Positions 46,047 to 58,837 of a DNA stretch of 64,000 nucleotides are shown here, in pieces (positions within the stretch are counted from its first letter, which is position 1; each line of letters opens with the position of its first letter). The notes below the pieces were generated by a model. It ran no database searches. It was not told the DNA's origin and was given only the letters and a program-made list of their open reading frames with translations. Origin of the DNA: Phycomyces blakesleeanus NRRL 1555(-). Taxonomy: Eukaryota > Mucoromycota > Mucoromycetes > Mucorales > Phycomycetaceae. The position numbers and the translations under genes are program-made. The DNA lies in the NCBI RefSeq assembly GCF_001638985.1, contig NW_017265138.1, forward strand, positions 2,347,993 to 2,411,992, written 5' to 3'.

Positions 46047-47016
46047 GCTTCTTTTCCTTTGTTCTTTCTTTCTTTTTCTTTATGTTTGGAAACTTCACAG
46101 CAAATAATTATATAGAGACCGTATAGGAAATATTGTAATGCAAATAATATATATATATAATATTTAAGTACTTTTTTTTATTTTTCTCATTTTTATTAGC
46201 CAATGAAATAAATACAAAATATAGCTATATATATATGTATATATATATATATACACACACAGATGTAGGTATGCACAAACTATGCATATAGCCGTGCATT
46301 GTGCATGTATCTTTTTACTTAAATTCATAATATAAACAGGAAAGCAAATAAACAAGCAGTAACACATTTCATTTATAACATCTTTATTAATTTTATTTTT
46401 TGAAACACGTTATTACTAGTAGATGGATATATATGAGTTAGAGCATAATTTCTTATAGAATAGATGAGTAATTGTTTATCGCAAGTACACAGGTATTCTT
46501 TTTGCGCGCGCGTGTGTGTGTGTGTCTGTTTAGTGTGTACACGTACAGAACAAAATAGTCTTGGTTAGTACCACATTAGAAGTGTGGTTTTGATGAATTT
46601 TGATAGATTTTTTTTTTGTTTTCTTTTCATTATTTGTTTTATCTTTATATTCTTCTTTTGTGACTGAACTAGGTTCACTGCAAATTTGTATAAATATATA
46701 AATATATAATAAAGAGAGGGAGGGAGAGAATGACAAAAAACAGCAAGAAAGATGGCGTGTAACCTAGAATGACTTGAGCTAATGCACCAATAAGCGACCT
46801 TTTGGCAAGATTCTTCTGTAATGTTGTTCAGATACATACATACAGACAGACAGACAGACATACAGACATACAGAAATACATACATACAAATAAATAATTA
46901 AAAAAATAAAATAAAATAAAAAGGAAAAAAAATCATCCTAAATATCCACATTCTCAATCTTACTTTTCTCTTTCTCTCTTTCTTCTTTCTTTGATTTCTT
47001 TCTTCTAATAAGAAAT
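46047..47016. promoter_or_regulatory. Divergent region between the WD40 and neutral trehalase genes
   Basis: About 970 bp with no ORF of interest. It contains GT/CG alternation at 46504-46523, CAGA repeats at 46840-46870 and a CTTT-rich leader before the trehalase ATG. Stress elements could not be assigned with confidence. Confidence 0.4.
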
Positions 47017-49640
47017 ATGACACAGTCAACTATACATGTCACAAGTGAGGATGTAGATGTCCATGCCCCGGCAAGTACATACTACACCACCGGAAGCAAC
47101 GCCGGCAAGAGCATCAGACGCCTAAAGACATTGACAGTAAGTTGTATTCCAAGTATATGAGTATCATTCTTATTAAGAAACACAACACAAAAACAACAAT
47201 TCCTATTCTCCCTAGGATTCCAAACGACTAAATGAACAACCAGCCCGTAAAAGAAGGGCTTCCCATGGTAAAAAACAAACAAACTATTGTTGTTTTATTA
47301 TAAGCTAAAATACAATACAATACAATACAAAATCTCATCCACCAAAATCTCTTGTTCTTCTGGCTTAGATGACAAGAGCAAAGCACAAAGGTTTCTTATT
47401 GATGTCAAGGAAACCCAGAGGATCTTGGTAGAGCAAGAAGATACGGACGGTGATTTCCAGATTACAGTCAATGATCTTGGACCAAAGACATTCTCGGTCG
47501 GAACAGCAGATTCAGGGGGTTATCGGAGAATCGAGATCAGAGGCACCTACATGCTCTCCAATCTCCTCCAGGAACTTGCCCTGGCTGATGACTACGGCCG
47601 CAAACACATTGTCCTCGATGAGGCTAGGTTGAACGAAAATCCAGTAGATCGTCTGTCGCGCATGATACGTCACAACTTCTGGGACGGCTTGACTCGTCGC
47701 ATTGATGCCGAAGGACTAGAGATTATCTCGGCTGATCCAAAAAACAGATCGGCTAACCACACCCCACGCATCTATGTGCCCCATGGCGAGGACCAGGTGT
47801 TCAAGTACTACACAAAAGTGGCGGCCACGCGCACACATCTCAAACTGGAAGTCGAGATGTTACCCGAAAAGATCACGCCTCTCTACGTCAAGAGTATCAA
47901 TGACCGACCTGGCATCCTCGCCTTGGCTATGGAAAAGGTAACCATTAACGGCCAGGAAACCCTGCAGGGTGTCCCATTTGTCGTACCTGGTGGTAGATTT
48001 AACGAGATGTACGGCTGGGACTCTTACTTTGAAGCCCTTGGTCTCTTGGTCGACGATCGGGTCGATCTTGCAAAAGGAATGGTCGACAACTTTGTCTATG
48101 AAATCAAACACTATGGCAAGATCCTCAATGCCAACCGCTCTTATTACCTTTCCCGGTCCCAGCCTCCATTCTTGACTGACATGGCACTCAAGGTGTACGA
48201 GAGACTGCCGCCAACCAAGGAGAGCAAGGTCTGGCTGGAGCGTGCTTTCCAGGCCGCAATCAAGGAATACCACACTGTCTGGATGGCCGAACCTCGTCTG
48301 GACCCCAAGACAATGCTGTCTCGCTTCCACCCCGAGGGACTAGGTATCCCACCCGAGACTGAGGCCTCTCACTTTGACCACATCCTGGAACCCTATGCCA
48401 AAAAGGCTGGTCTTTCTCTGGAAGCCTACATGTCAGCCTACAACGACGGTAGTCTAAAAGAACCAAAGCTGGACGAATACTTTCTCCACGACCGAGCCGT
48501 GCGTGAATCTGGCCATGACACCACATACCGATACGAAAAACGATGTGCCAATCTGGCCACAATTGATCTCAATTCGCTGCTCTACAAATATGAGACCGAC
48601 ATTGCTGACACGGTTGAACAGATCTTTAATGGAAAGCTAACGGACGAAGACAGGCGTCCTCAGGTGGCATCCGAGTGGCGTAAGCGAGCCGCGGAGCGAA
48701 AAGAGCGCATCGATCGATACCTGTGGAATAAAGAGGCCGGACTGTACTTTGACTATGATACTGTCACCAAAAAGCAGAGCACGTACGAGACTGTCACTGC
48801 GTATTGGGCCATGTGGGCAAAGTGCGCTAGTCAAGAACAGGCTGACACTATGACCCTGAGATTACACAAGTTTGAGGCGTTGGGAGGACTAGTTTCGGGT
48901 ACAGAAGAATCGCGAGGAATCACATCCCTAGATCGGCCCAATCGACAATGGGACTTTCCATTCGGTTGGGCTCCCCATCAAATCATGACTTGGCGTGCGT
49001 TTCAAAATTATGACAAGGTAGAGGTCGCACGTCGGTTAGCCTACCGATGGCTTTACACGTAAGTAGTAGGACTCCAAAAAAAAAGAAAAAGAAAAGAAAG
49101 AAAGGGAAATGACATGCACACACAGTGTACAAGCGCTCATTGTGCTCATTGTACCCACTGTACTCATAAAACATACACGTATATTAACCTGTGTGCGTGT
49201 GTGTGTTTGTGTGTATCCAAATAAGAATTACCAAGAGTTTTGTAGACTTTAATGGTGTTGTACCCGAGAAATACGACGTTGTCAGCATGACCCACAAGGT
49301 TCAGGTAGAATATGGAAATGTTGGTACCGACTTCAAATATGTTCCTCGAGAAGGATTTGGTTGGATGAATGCTTCTTATCAGCTTGGCTTGGATCTCGTT
49401 AATACTCAGATGCGCCGTGCACTCGGTACCTGTACTCACCCAGACCTGTTCTTTGAACAAGCGTTGAAGAGACAACAATTGTTTGACACAATCCAGCGCC
49501 GCAAGTCTTTAGAGGCGTCTGCTAGAACAATTACTCAGAACGGACAGATCACAGCTGCAATTACTCGAATTGAAGCAGAAAGCAGCGGACCAGGGAATCC
49601 TGTATTTGATTTCACAAGTCATCCTTTCAACCATCAATAA
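47017..49640 (+). CDS. NTH1: Neutral (PKA-regulated) alpha,alpha-trehalase
   Basis: Exons 47017-47136, 47216-47267, 47369-49058, 49226-49640; 758 aa, the usual neutral trehalase length. Cytosolic GH37 enzyme splitting trehalose to two glucoses. Both trehalase signatures are present: [15 protein letters not shown] and [13 protein letters not shown] Ca-binding loop [16 protein letters not shown] is as in yeast Nth1, and the N-terminal regulatory segment has a PKA consensus KRRAS with Ser56, coded just before the exon 2/3 junction. The main exon is 1,690 nt and markedly GC-richer than its flanks. There is no signal peptide, which separates it from acid trehalases. In Mucorales such enzymes are activated by cAMP-dependent phosphorylation during spore germination (general knowledge). 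Confidence 0.96.
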
Positions 49641-51179
49641 TTTTTTATTTTATTTTTTATTTGAAAAAAAAATATTATTTCTTCAAGTCCCAACCGTGAA
49701 TATGAATATAAATAAACTAAAGTAAACCAAAGTTAAAAGAAAACAAAATATACATAGAATAATGGAAGCAAATTGAAGATTACTGTTCTTGCTTGTTTAC
49801 TTGTTTGCTTGCCTATTTGTTTGTCTGTCTGTTCGTGGAATTTGACTGCATTATATTATTATTATAATATATATATTATTTTTTGTACATAATAAACTAT
49901 AGTAAGGGGATAGTACAATTGAGCCAAGAATCATCAAAATTTTAACAACCAAAAAAAATAAAAAAAAAAGAGGGGGAGAACGGGAGAGTGTGGGATGGGA
50001 AGGGATGGGAAGGATGGAAAAAATTGTACCAAAAGAATTAAAAAAGAAAGTAAGAGGCTTTTAGCTTATGAACACACCAATAATAACGCATAGTTTTTGG
50101 TTTCTTATTGATTGTCGTCCTTAAGACTTTTTCCTCTTTTGGGAAAAGGATACTTTCCAGTTCTTTTACTGTTTGATGGGATAGCCTGTTTAGTTGTTCA
50201 TGGGAATATCTTGTGAAAAGATGGCAGGTTTTATGTCAAATTTTGACCTCATATCTTCTTAAAAATCCCCCAACCAAATCAGCAAATATAGACATCAAAA
50301 TAATAATAATTATAATTATAATAATATTTGTATTTATATTTTAATATATCTTTATATATTGAACACAATGTATTGTACCTCTGTAGCCACACCGTTTTCT
50401 CTTTTACCATTTTGTTTCTTTTTTTTTGACAGGCTGATTAGTACAAAACCAAACAAGTAAATAAACTTGGACAATTTGGTGTCATGGTCTATAAGTCGAA
50501 TATATATAAATGACCGCAAGCCACGTCTCTCAAGCAAGTCTATTTCTGATTATTGAGCATGTCTTGTGCGAGACTGCCAATGTACTGGACCCTGCGTACA
50601 TCATATAGATTTTTATTACTTTATTTGGATATCATTACTATCCATACAAAAAGAAAGAAAGAGAGAAAAAAAAGCCCTTTTTGTCTTTTTTTTTTTGTCT
50701 TTCTTTCTTTGGTACTAAATAATACTTTATGTATGTATATAAAAGAGTATAGATTAGACATGTACAAGGTACAGTTTGGAGAAGAGAAATAAACTCATTT
50801 GATTTGTTAGCAAAGGCTTTGGATAATTGACCAAGAGGTTTATAATTACTGATTTAGTTTCTTTTTTTTTATTGTAAAGAAAATTAAGGATAAAGAAGAA
50901 GAAGAATAAGAATATAAACTATTTCCTTTTAGAAATCTATTTTATACATGTGGGTAATTGGGTAAGTGAGTGTACATAACGTAGAAACTAATAAGTTTTT
51001 GTTTTTTTTTTTGCAAGAGGCGCAAAAATAATAATAAAAAACAAGATGATAAAGAAGAAGTACAGGCAAACAAATAAGCAGAAAAACAAAAAGATTCAAA
51101 AAATAATAAGTGTGTATGTGAGTGTGTGGTTATTATATATAGTAATAAAAAGAAAATAAGCAGGTAAATAATTGGTGGT
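49641..51179. other. Convergent intergenic region, 1.5 kb
   Basis: Lies between the 3' ends of the trehalase and MFS genes. AT-rich with GGGATGG repeats near 49988-50018 and many poly-A/T runs. No coding or RNA feature was recognised on either strand. Confidence 0.5.
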
Positions 51180-54055
51180 TTAGAGTCGATACTTGAAATG
51201 AATAGATTCATCTCCAAGAACTTCAATTGCTGCAATATCGTCTGGTTGTTGTTCTGCTTCTTGTGCTTTGATAGCCGCTTCTTTAAGCCTATTCTCACGT
51301 TGCAAGAGACATCTCTGTAGGATAGCCAAACAGACGAATGCAACCAAAAATCCGAGATTGATACTGTGTCCACGGACTTTGGTTGAGGAAATATTAGTTG
51401 GAGAATGTTTCTTTTTTAAAGAGCTTTATACTTACTGTAACGAGGTGCATCCGAGGCACGATAAATATTAGATCCTACTAGACCTACGCACATTATATAT
51501 AAATATATAGTAAGACAACTTGCTTGATTACAAAAGAAAAGAAAATTTCAAGTGACTAATATATTACCAGCTGAATTGTTTGCAGATACGGCCATTGCAG
51601 TTGCAACACTCTTTTTCATGTCAGGTGCAATATTGCTTGTTAACCAAGCATTTACTATTGGATTGATGACAAATATGCCGGCTACTGCGACACAAACGGC
51701 TGCATATAGAGCATCGCGCGTAGTAAGGAAGCATAGTAGTGCATATCCAACCAAACAAAATATAGCACCGCCCACAGCATGAAAAGCGCGGTCCTTGTGT
51801 CTATCGGAAGAGTATGCAAGACAAATCATCTAAAGAATTTTTGTTTTGATGCATTAGTGCGATAGTTATATGTATATATTTAATATATACATATATCTCA
51901 AACTTACTACCACAACTGCACATAGATACGGGGGAGCTTATTTTTTTTTAAAAAATAAAAATAAAAAATAAATAAGTAAGCAAGCAAGCAAGTGAGTAAG
52001 GAAGGCTTACCTGACATTAAGTTGGCAGATAGCTTATCATTGTATCCCATTCCACGCACAATCAATGGCAGGAAGCTATGTACATATATATGGTTTAATA
52101 AGTGTGTTTAGTACGTAAACCTTGAATGGAACAAAATATTTATATTTTACTTTGAGATACTGGTGTTTGGTACACTGCCGCAGAAGAACATGACCATCCA
52201 CAACCAGACCTTCCAGTCTGTAAGGGCTTTGAATGCTTGTTTTTTGTTGGTGGCGTTCAGGTCGCCTAATGTGAGATGACCGTGATCGAGAGGAGAATCA
52301 ACTTCGAGTCTTTTGACAGCCAATATGCGCTGTTCGGGTGTGAGACGGGACCATGTGGCAGCCGATGCAGGTAGATAGAACCTACATAAATATTTATGTA
52401 TTTATGTATGTAGAAAATAAACACTTAATACTTTTTTGGACTAGTACTAGTACTAGTAACAGTGATATTGATAGGGATATTGATAGGGATAGGGATAGGG
52501 ATAGCAAATAGTGCTAATGCTAGTAATAACAATAACAATAACAGTGATAATAGAGTTTGTATTTGTCTTACCATGCAATGAGAGCCATCAATACAGTTGG
52601 AATACCTTCGATAAGAAACAGCCACTATAGTAATATGAAAGAGTAGGTTGGCATGGTGTGGTGTGGTTTAGATTTACAGTATATAATAGAATAATATTTT
52701 TATATATGTAATAATTTACCTGCCACCCAGTCATTCCATGAGATCCTCTTAATTGAAGAATGCCATACGCAAGTACACCAGCTATAATATCCGTGTTATT
52801 TTTCTTTTCTTTTTGACCTAATAGAGTGCTTATATAAATGCAAATTTACCGTATGCATGAGCAGCCACTGTAGACCCCCAAAATAGAGCTATGCGAGTTG
52901 CCTTTATTTTAGAGAAAAAGAAAGGTTAGTATAGCTGTAGATAGCTATCATGACACCTTTCCAAAATAGAGTCGTTCTCTTTTTTTTTTGTTTATATAAT
53001 TTATGTACCATTTCATCCTTTTTGTAAAACTGAGTCAAGAAGAACAATACACCTATTGATAAATGTATTAGATGACAGTCAAGACACCCAATTATTCATT
53101 CTTGCCTGGAAAGAACCCGGCTTCAAAGAAACCAAGAAAGAAACGAAGGGTCATCAGTCCAGCATAGTTCTTTACACCTGCATGGCAACAGGCAACAATA
53201 CCCCACAGAAACATTAGGGTAGGTAACCTAGATTGATCATTTTGGATAAATCACAAACCCAATTAAACCAAAAGAAGAAGAATAATTGAAATAAATAAGT
53301 AACCAAGTAACCAAGTAACCAAGTAAAGAGAAGAGGTATAATGCTAATAATGATCTAATCTAATCTTATTTTTTTTAAGAAAAAAAAAAAGAATTGGAAA
53401 AGAAAGAGGTTAATTACCATCTACGAGCTGTTAGTCGTTTGAGGATCATATTGCTTGGAATTTGGAAGATAAGAAACCCAGCCTAGAACAGAACGTTTGA
53501 ATTTAATACGATTTTATTGTACCTTTTGCTTCTTTTGGTCTTGGATACCATCAAGGTTACATTTTAACTTACATAAAAGATAGTAACGCATGTATTGAAT
53601 TGGCCAGGTGTTATGCCAATGTCTTGTTCAAAATTGTCTAGGACAGCATTTCCTATGAACCGTATGTTGGTTATCAAAAATGAAGAGAAGGAAAAATAAT
53701 AGTAATAATAATATTTTACCAAGACTGGATCGATCGAGGGATGAAAAGAGATACATGAAACTCAAGAAGGGTAAGAGCTGTGTATCAAACTTGCGAACCA
53801 GACGTCGTTCAGCATCCACAGCTGACTGTGGATCCTCTACAGCATCTAACAAAGTCATATTAAAGTAATTATAATTATGAAGATTAGAAAGTAGAAAGTA
53901 GAAAGAAGTAAAGCAGAGAAAAAGAAATATTGAAGTAATAATGTTATATATATAAAATATTATTAATATTAATATAAAAAGAAAGAAAAGGAAAAATATC
54001 CATTGATTTTATTACGTGTTTCTTGGGATGGAATTGACTGATAACTGTATGGCAT
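51180..54055 (-). CDS. MFS permease of the Dal5 (anion:cation symporter) family
   Basis: Fifteen exons in transcript order: 54016-54055, 53720-53845, 53573-53652, 53418-53482, 53106-53227, 53009-53052, 52850-52901, 52720-52781, 52572-52624, 52151-52381, 52011-52075, 51908-51936, 51568-51829, 51436-51477, 51180-51376; 489 aa with every phase closing. Dal5-family marks: RRLVRKFDTQLLPFLSFMYL, FSSLDRSSLGNAVLDNFEQD, RFFLGFFEAGFFPGVLFFLT and FYKKDEMATRIALFWGS, then a central loop with LTPEQRILAVKRLE, and SDRHKDRAFHAV in the second half. About 12 transmembrane helices are expected. Likely substrates of the family are allantoate, nicotinate, pantothenate or similar organic anions; the exact one is unknown. 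Intron 5 is GC-AG (CAG|GCAAGA). The 29-nt exon 12 is very short. Confidence 0.92.
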
Positions 54056-54507
54056 CGTCGTGTGCTGAAAATCAATCAAACAAACAAGTAGTAGGATATA
54101 ATCAAGAAGAAATGTATAAATATAGTTATTCAAATAAAAGACACATACACATATACGTCTATTTATAATACACTATAATATGTATAGTCTGCTTAAATAT
54201 AAATAAAAATTGTATTTAAATATATATTTGAGATAAAGAAGTCCACCAAACAAAAGATAGGTAAAGAAATATAGATAGAGAGAAAAGAGAGAAAAATTAT
54301 CCTTTTCTTTTTCTTTTTCTTTTTCTTCTTCCTTTTCATTTTGATTTTGATTTTCTTAAATAGTCAAAGCCAGAGAAAGCAAAAAAAAAAAAAGGTTCAT
54401 ATCATCTGACCATCGGACAATTTGATTTGAATCTTTTTCATTTTTTTTTTTATTATTTATTTTAAAGTCCAGATCAAACACATTCTACACTTCTTTATCA
54501 ATTACTA
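54056..54507. promoter_or_regulatory. Divergent region between the MFS permease and RAD57/XRCC3 genes
   Basis: 452 bp of AT-rich DNA with a CTTTTT repeat at 54306-54330. It presumably serves both genes. No specific motif assigned. Confidence 0.4.
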
Positions 54508-55941
54508 ATGGAGCAATTCATTCAACAGCACAGACTTGAGGATGCAATACTAAACAGTTAATATCAATATTATTCTTAAATACTCTTATTGTATATACAA
54601 ATATAAATATTCTATCTCTAAATGACCATACTTAGACGGATTGGATCAACCCGAGGAAATCCTTACTAAACCAATGCCTGAAGTCCAAAGAGTACTCAAG
54701 ATCACCAAAGCAGACTGCAACACACTCTATTCAGCCGCATCCTCCGAAATCTACGATTGGAGGAAGCGACACCAGACAGTAGATGACCTTTCGGAATCAA
54801 CAATTCAACTTGGTGATCCTGGCTTTGATAAGATGTTAGGAGGTGGAATCCTACTAGGTTCAGTAACAGAAATAGTAGGAGAAAGGTAAAGTAAATCAAA
54901 CAAAAGAAAGATGTGTAAATGAAATCAATTGAGTATATGCTTATGGGCTATACATAAAAATAAATAAATCAAAATCAAAATCAAAATCGAATATATATAT
55001 ACAAGTTCATCTGGAAAGACACAATTGGGTCTTCAACTCTGTTTTGCTGTTCAAAACCAATACATGCATGGAGGTACCTTTTAATGCAAGCTCTTTCTTC
55101 TTTCTCTTCTTCTTCTTCTTTCGTTATCTTATCATACAGATAAGTTAAAGTACAAATAGTAAACTTAATTGATGAGCATGTGAGTGCGCGTGTGCTTATG
55201 CGTGCATGTGTGCATGTGTGCATACGTGTTTTGTATATAACATTCAAGTATTTACTTGTGTGTATTTTAGAGGCTGTGTATATGCACAGTGAAGGTCGAT
55301 TACCAACCCGTCGCCTGGATGTTCTTGGGCATCATTTATGTCCTCAGGATGCAGACCAGACAAAGCGCAGAATACACACTATGCAGCTCACAGAAGACGG
55401 TCCCTCTCAATATTTCTCTTTGGCCTATAAACTTCCTTTCTTTATCCAACAGCATCCAAATGTACATTTGGTTGTTATTGATTCCATATCAGCTCTCTAC
55501 AGAGGCCAGCCGGATAGAGACAGGTTCGAACAAATGGAAGAACTGTGTGACCTTGGGATGCGATTGAAAAAGATGGCTGCCACACACAATATTGCCATAG
55601 TGGTTATAAACCAAGTATCAGACCGTATAGACCAAAAAGATGATCAATTGAGTGTTAGTAACAGTAGTGGTAGTGGTAGTGGAGTAAGCGAGTGGATGGA
55701 TTTGCAGATGTTGACTCCACAGACACCTTTGAGTATATTTATCAATTCACTTCAAAAGAAGCCTGCACTTGGACAGGCACTGGCTTACTCAGTAACAACC
55801 CGTATCAGACTAGCACGTTCTCTATTGATGGATGACCGCAAAACACGTCGCATAGGCTGTGTTGAATTCTCACCTTTTGTGGCCCGTCAAGCTTGCGAGT
55901 TTACGATCAATGAAGGAGGAATCAAAAGCAACTTTGGTTAG
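54508..55941 (+). CDS. RecA-family DNA repair protein, RAD57/XRCC3 type
   Basis: Exons 54508-54556, 54636-54885, 55006-55073, 55271-55941; 345 aa. The segment LGDPGFDKMLGGGILLGSVT, EIVGE, then Walker A GESSSGKT (residues 98-105) and QLGLQLCFAVQ is typical of Rad51 paralogues; MHSEGRLPTRRL and a Walker B strand VHLVVIDSISALYRG follow, then IAIVVINQVSD. A Ser/Gly-rich insertion (SVSNSSGSGSG) lies after the NQVSD motif, and the C-terminal RIRLARSLLMDDRKTRRIG and INEGGI fit XRCC3/Rad57. It acts as a mediator in homologous recombination. The first exon uses a weak GTTAAT donor, so the N-terminal 17 residues are less certain. Choosing between RAD57 and XRCC3 names is not needed, since they are orthologous in function. 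Confidence 0.88.
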
Positions 55942-56245
55942 CAGTCACATGTGACCTTTTTTGACAGAACAAATCCACAAACTTTTCTTTTTTCTTTCTT
56001 TTTGGTTTTTATATTATTATTATTTTTTGTTCTTTAATTTTTCATATACATTTATACATATTACCTACTCTTCGCATATAAAGGGAAAACAAAAGAGCAC
56101 CCACCCACCTACGAACATATAAAAATAAATAAATAAATATATATATATATATACACATCGTATATACTTTACGAATAACAAGCCAAACCGGAAACGAACC
56201 TGAAAAGAATATATATACATATATTAAACAAAGAGAAAAGAAAAT
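55942..56245. other. Intergenic between RAD57/XRCC3 and UTP5
   Basis: About 300 bp of AT-rich DNA. It holds the 3' flank of one gene and the leader of the next. Nothing specific seen. Confidence 0.4.
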
Positions 56246-58477
56246 ATGCCTGCTTCTATTCAACACAAGGCATTATTGACAGCATTCTGGCCTGGAAGAC
56301 CTGACAGATGCGCCATAGTCTCCAAAGACGTCGATTTCCAACGAATGCGAGTATATGATACCAAGAGTGGACATGTCGTAATCGATTATAACGCCGAGAA
56401 CAATGAACAATTCACCTGTTTACGATGGGGTCAGATCAAGCAGCAAGGAAAGGTGAGATTTTCCTTTAATTTTTTAATTTAAAAGAATAATATTCCAAAT
56501 AAGCTTCTTCTTTTTTTTTTTATATATATATTTTACATAAATATAATTTCTTATTTTTAATAACAATAATGAATTAATCTAATCGAATCGAATCGAATCG
56601 AATTGAATTGAATTGAATTGAATTGAATTGAATTTATTTTAATAATTTTTAATTAATTAATTAATTAATTAATTATTTGTATGTATGTATGTATGTATAT
56701 GTTTTTTTTTTAAATAAAATAAATATAAAATAAACAAATATATACATAAAAATTATAGAGTTCAAATGGATTGGTGCGTGTAATCGTATTGGGCACTCAG
56801 TCAGGATCGATTTTGTTCTATTCAACTGTCACCAAATCGATTATCAAAAGGCTTCAGGGCACAAAACCCGTCACAGACTTTGTACTGACAAAAGATGGAA
56901 CCATTGGTTATGCTGCTACCAACGAGCTGTTTGTTACCCAATGGAATCTCGAAACCGAAAGTGTCCAAAGGTAATAATCTATACATATATATTTGTGAAC
57001 AGAATCTTAATCACATATATAAAAACTTTATAGAGTTTGGTTAGAAGATACTCAAGAAACTACAAAATTGGTATTGGATCACGATGATACATTGATGGCA
57101 ACAGCTGGAAAGGATATTCATTTGTGGGATATTAAAACCAACAAAGTCTTAAAGGTACAAAAAAAATAATAATAATAGATATTAATGCAAAAAAAAAGAG
57201 AGAAAGTATTGACAATATGAATTTTGTTATATTTCTATTGCTATTCAAGAAATATACAGGCCATTCTGATGTAGTGACCAAAATGCTATTCACAAAAGAT
57301 GACAAACACCTGGTGTCAATTGCAGAGGGCGATGTACATGTTCATGTGTGGAATACATCTTTACAAAACCAGGACGTAACAGACTTGGCTGGCCTGGTTA
57401 TGTCTGAGCCAGCGATCGATGTCGATGTGTCTGGAACCGGGACAATCCTGGCCGTATCTGTGGATGGCAGACTTGGATTGTGGGAAAACCCTGTTTCAGA
57501 AGATGCGCCTGTTATTGTGACCCGATCAGCAAAACGAACACCCAGTGCGATCATCAGAGTCGTCACAAAGGACAGCGAAAAGAACGCCGTGCCTCTTTTG
57601 GCAGCCGTGTTTGGAAACAAAGACGAGGTTGCGTTTGGACGTGGATCCGGACTGACACCTCAATTCGAAAACGTATCCTATCGTGACAGCGACGGCAACA
57701 TTGTTCCCGAAACCGTCCTGACCCGTTCATCTATCATCACTATCGATTCGATCTCTTTACCTAGCACACCATCAAACCAGAGTTTGCTGATCCTTGCCCT
57801 AAAGGCCAACGATACAGACCATATCAACCGCTGCCTTGTGCCAGAGCCAGAAATGATCCGTGCAAATGTGATGCAGTTACCTACTGCACAAGTCGTCCCA
57901 CTTGTTCACCATCTAATGAACCGTTTAAAAACCTCATGTTCCAAGAATCTGGTGGTGATCATGTGGTTCAAGACAGTCTTGCTGGTTCATAGTGCGTATC
58001 TGATGACCAAGCCAGCCTTGGTTACCAGTCTTGCCGGCATTCACAAGAACCTCGGTAGTGCCGAGAGATTCCCAAAGACTCTCGCACTTCAGGGCCGCCT
58101 CGGACTCATTCAGAGCCAGATTGACGCACGGACACGGCAGATATGGAACACCGAGAATGACGACGATGATGTTCTCGAGCAGTCCGAGTCAGAGTCCGAG
58201 TCAGAGGAAGAAGAAGAAGAGGAAGAAGAAGAAGACGATATGCTCGATCTTGTTGGTGATGCTGATGCCATGGAAGAGGTATGTGCCTATTAAATTCTTA
58301 TGTTTATATATATATATATATATGTAGCTAGATTTTTAAAGTAAAGTGAGATGATGTTATGTTATGTTATGTTATGTATGTATGTACTAATGATTTGTAT
58401 AGGACACTGTAATGTTTGCAGAAGAACAGGATGAAGCTGCGTCAGAGTCAGACGAAGAGAGCGAGGATGAGGAATAA
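56246..58477 (+). CDS. UTP5: SSU processome component UTP5/WDR43
   Basis: Exons 56246-56452, 56759-56970, 57034-57154, 57250-58278, 58403-58477; 547 aa. WD40 repeats fill the first half (FTCLRWG, VLGTQSGSILFYSTVTKSII, ATAGKDIHLWDIKTNKVLK, YTGHSDVVTKMLFTKDDKHL). The C-terminal half carries a Utp12-type helical domain (LALKANDTDHINRCLVPEPE through VVPLVHHLMNRL and LQGRLGLIQSQIDAR). It ends in acidic Ser/Glu/Asp runs (SESESESEEEEEE) common in nucleolar proteins. Utp5 belongs to the t-UTP/UtpA subcomplex that binds the 5' external transcribed spacer and supports rRNA transcription. Intron 1 contains a long (AATTG/AATCG)n tract. Confidence 0.88.
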
Positions 58478-58837
58478 GCCATTAAATATAAACCAATCAT
58501 CAATAAACCATTTGCAATACTTAGAGATATATATATATATATATAATAAAATAAATAAAAAAGAGTAAGAGTAAGAGTAAGAGCAAGAGGTTAATGTTGA
58601 TGTTGACGTTGACGTTGTAGTGCATAGTGATACAAACCCTTTTTTGTTAACAGAGAGACCTAAATCCGAAAAATCAAGCTTTAAAATTCAAACACCCGCT
58701 CTTTTTCTTTCCTTTTTTCTTTTTCTCTTCCTCTTCATTTTATTTTATTTTATTTTTTTGCCCTTCTTCTTCTTCTTTCTTCTTTCTTCTTAAATTTTTC
58801 TATTTTTTTTTTTTTAAATTTTTTACATAATCCTGAG
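58478..58837. other. Intergenic upstream of phospholipase D
   Basis: 360 bp with AAGAGT and GTTGAC short repeats near 58563-58617 and a TTCTTC/T-rich leader just before the ATG at 58838. No gene seen. Confidence 0.4.
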
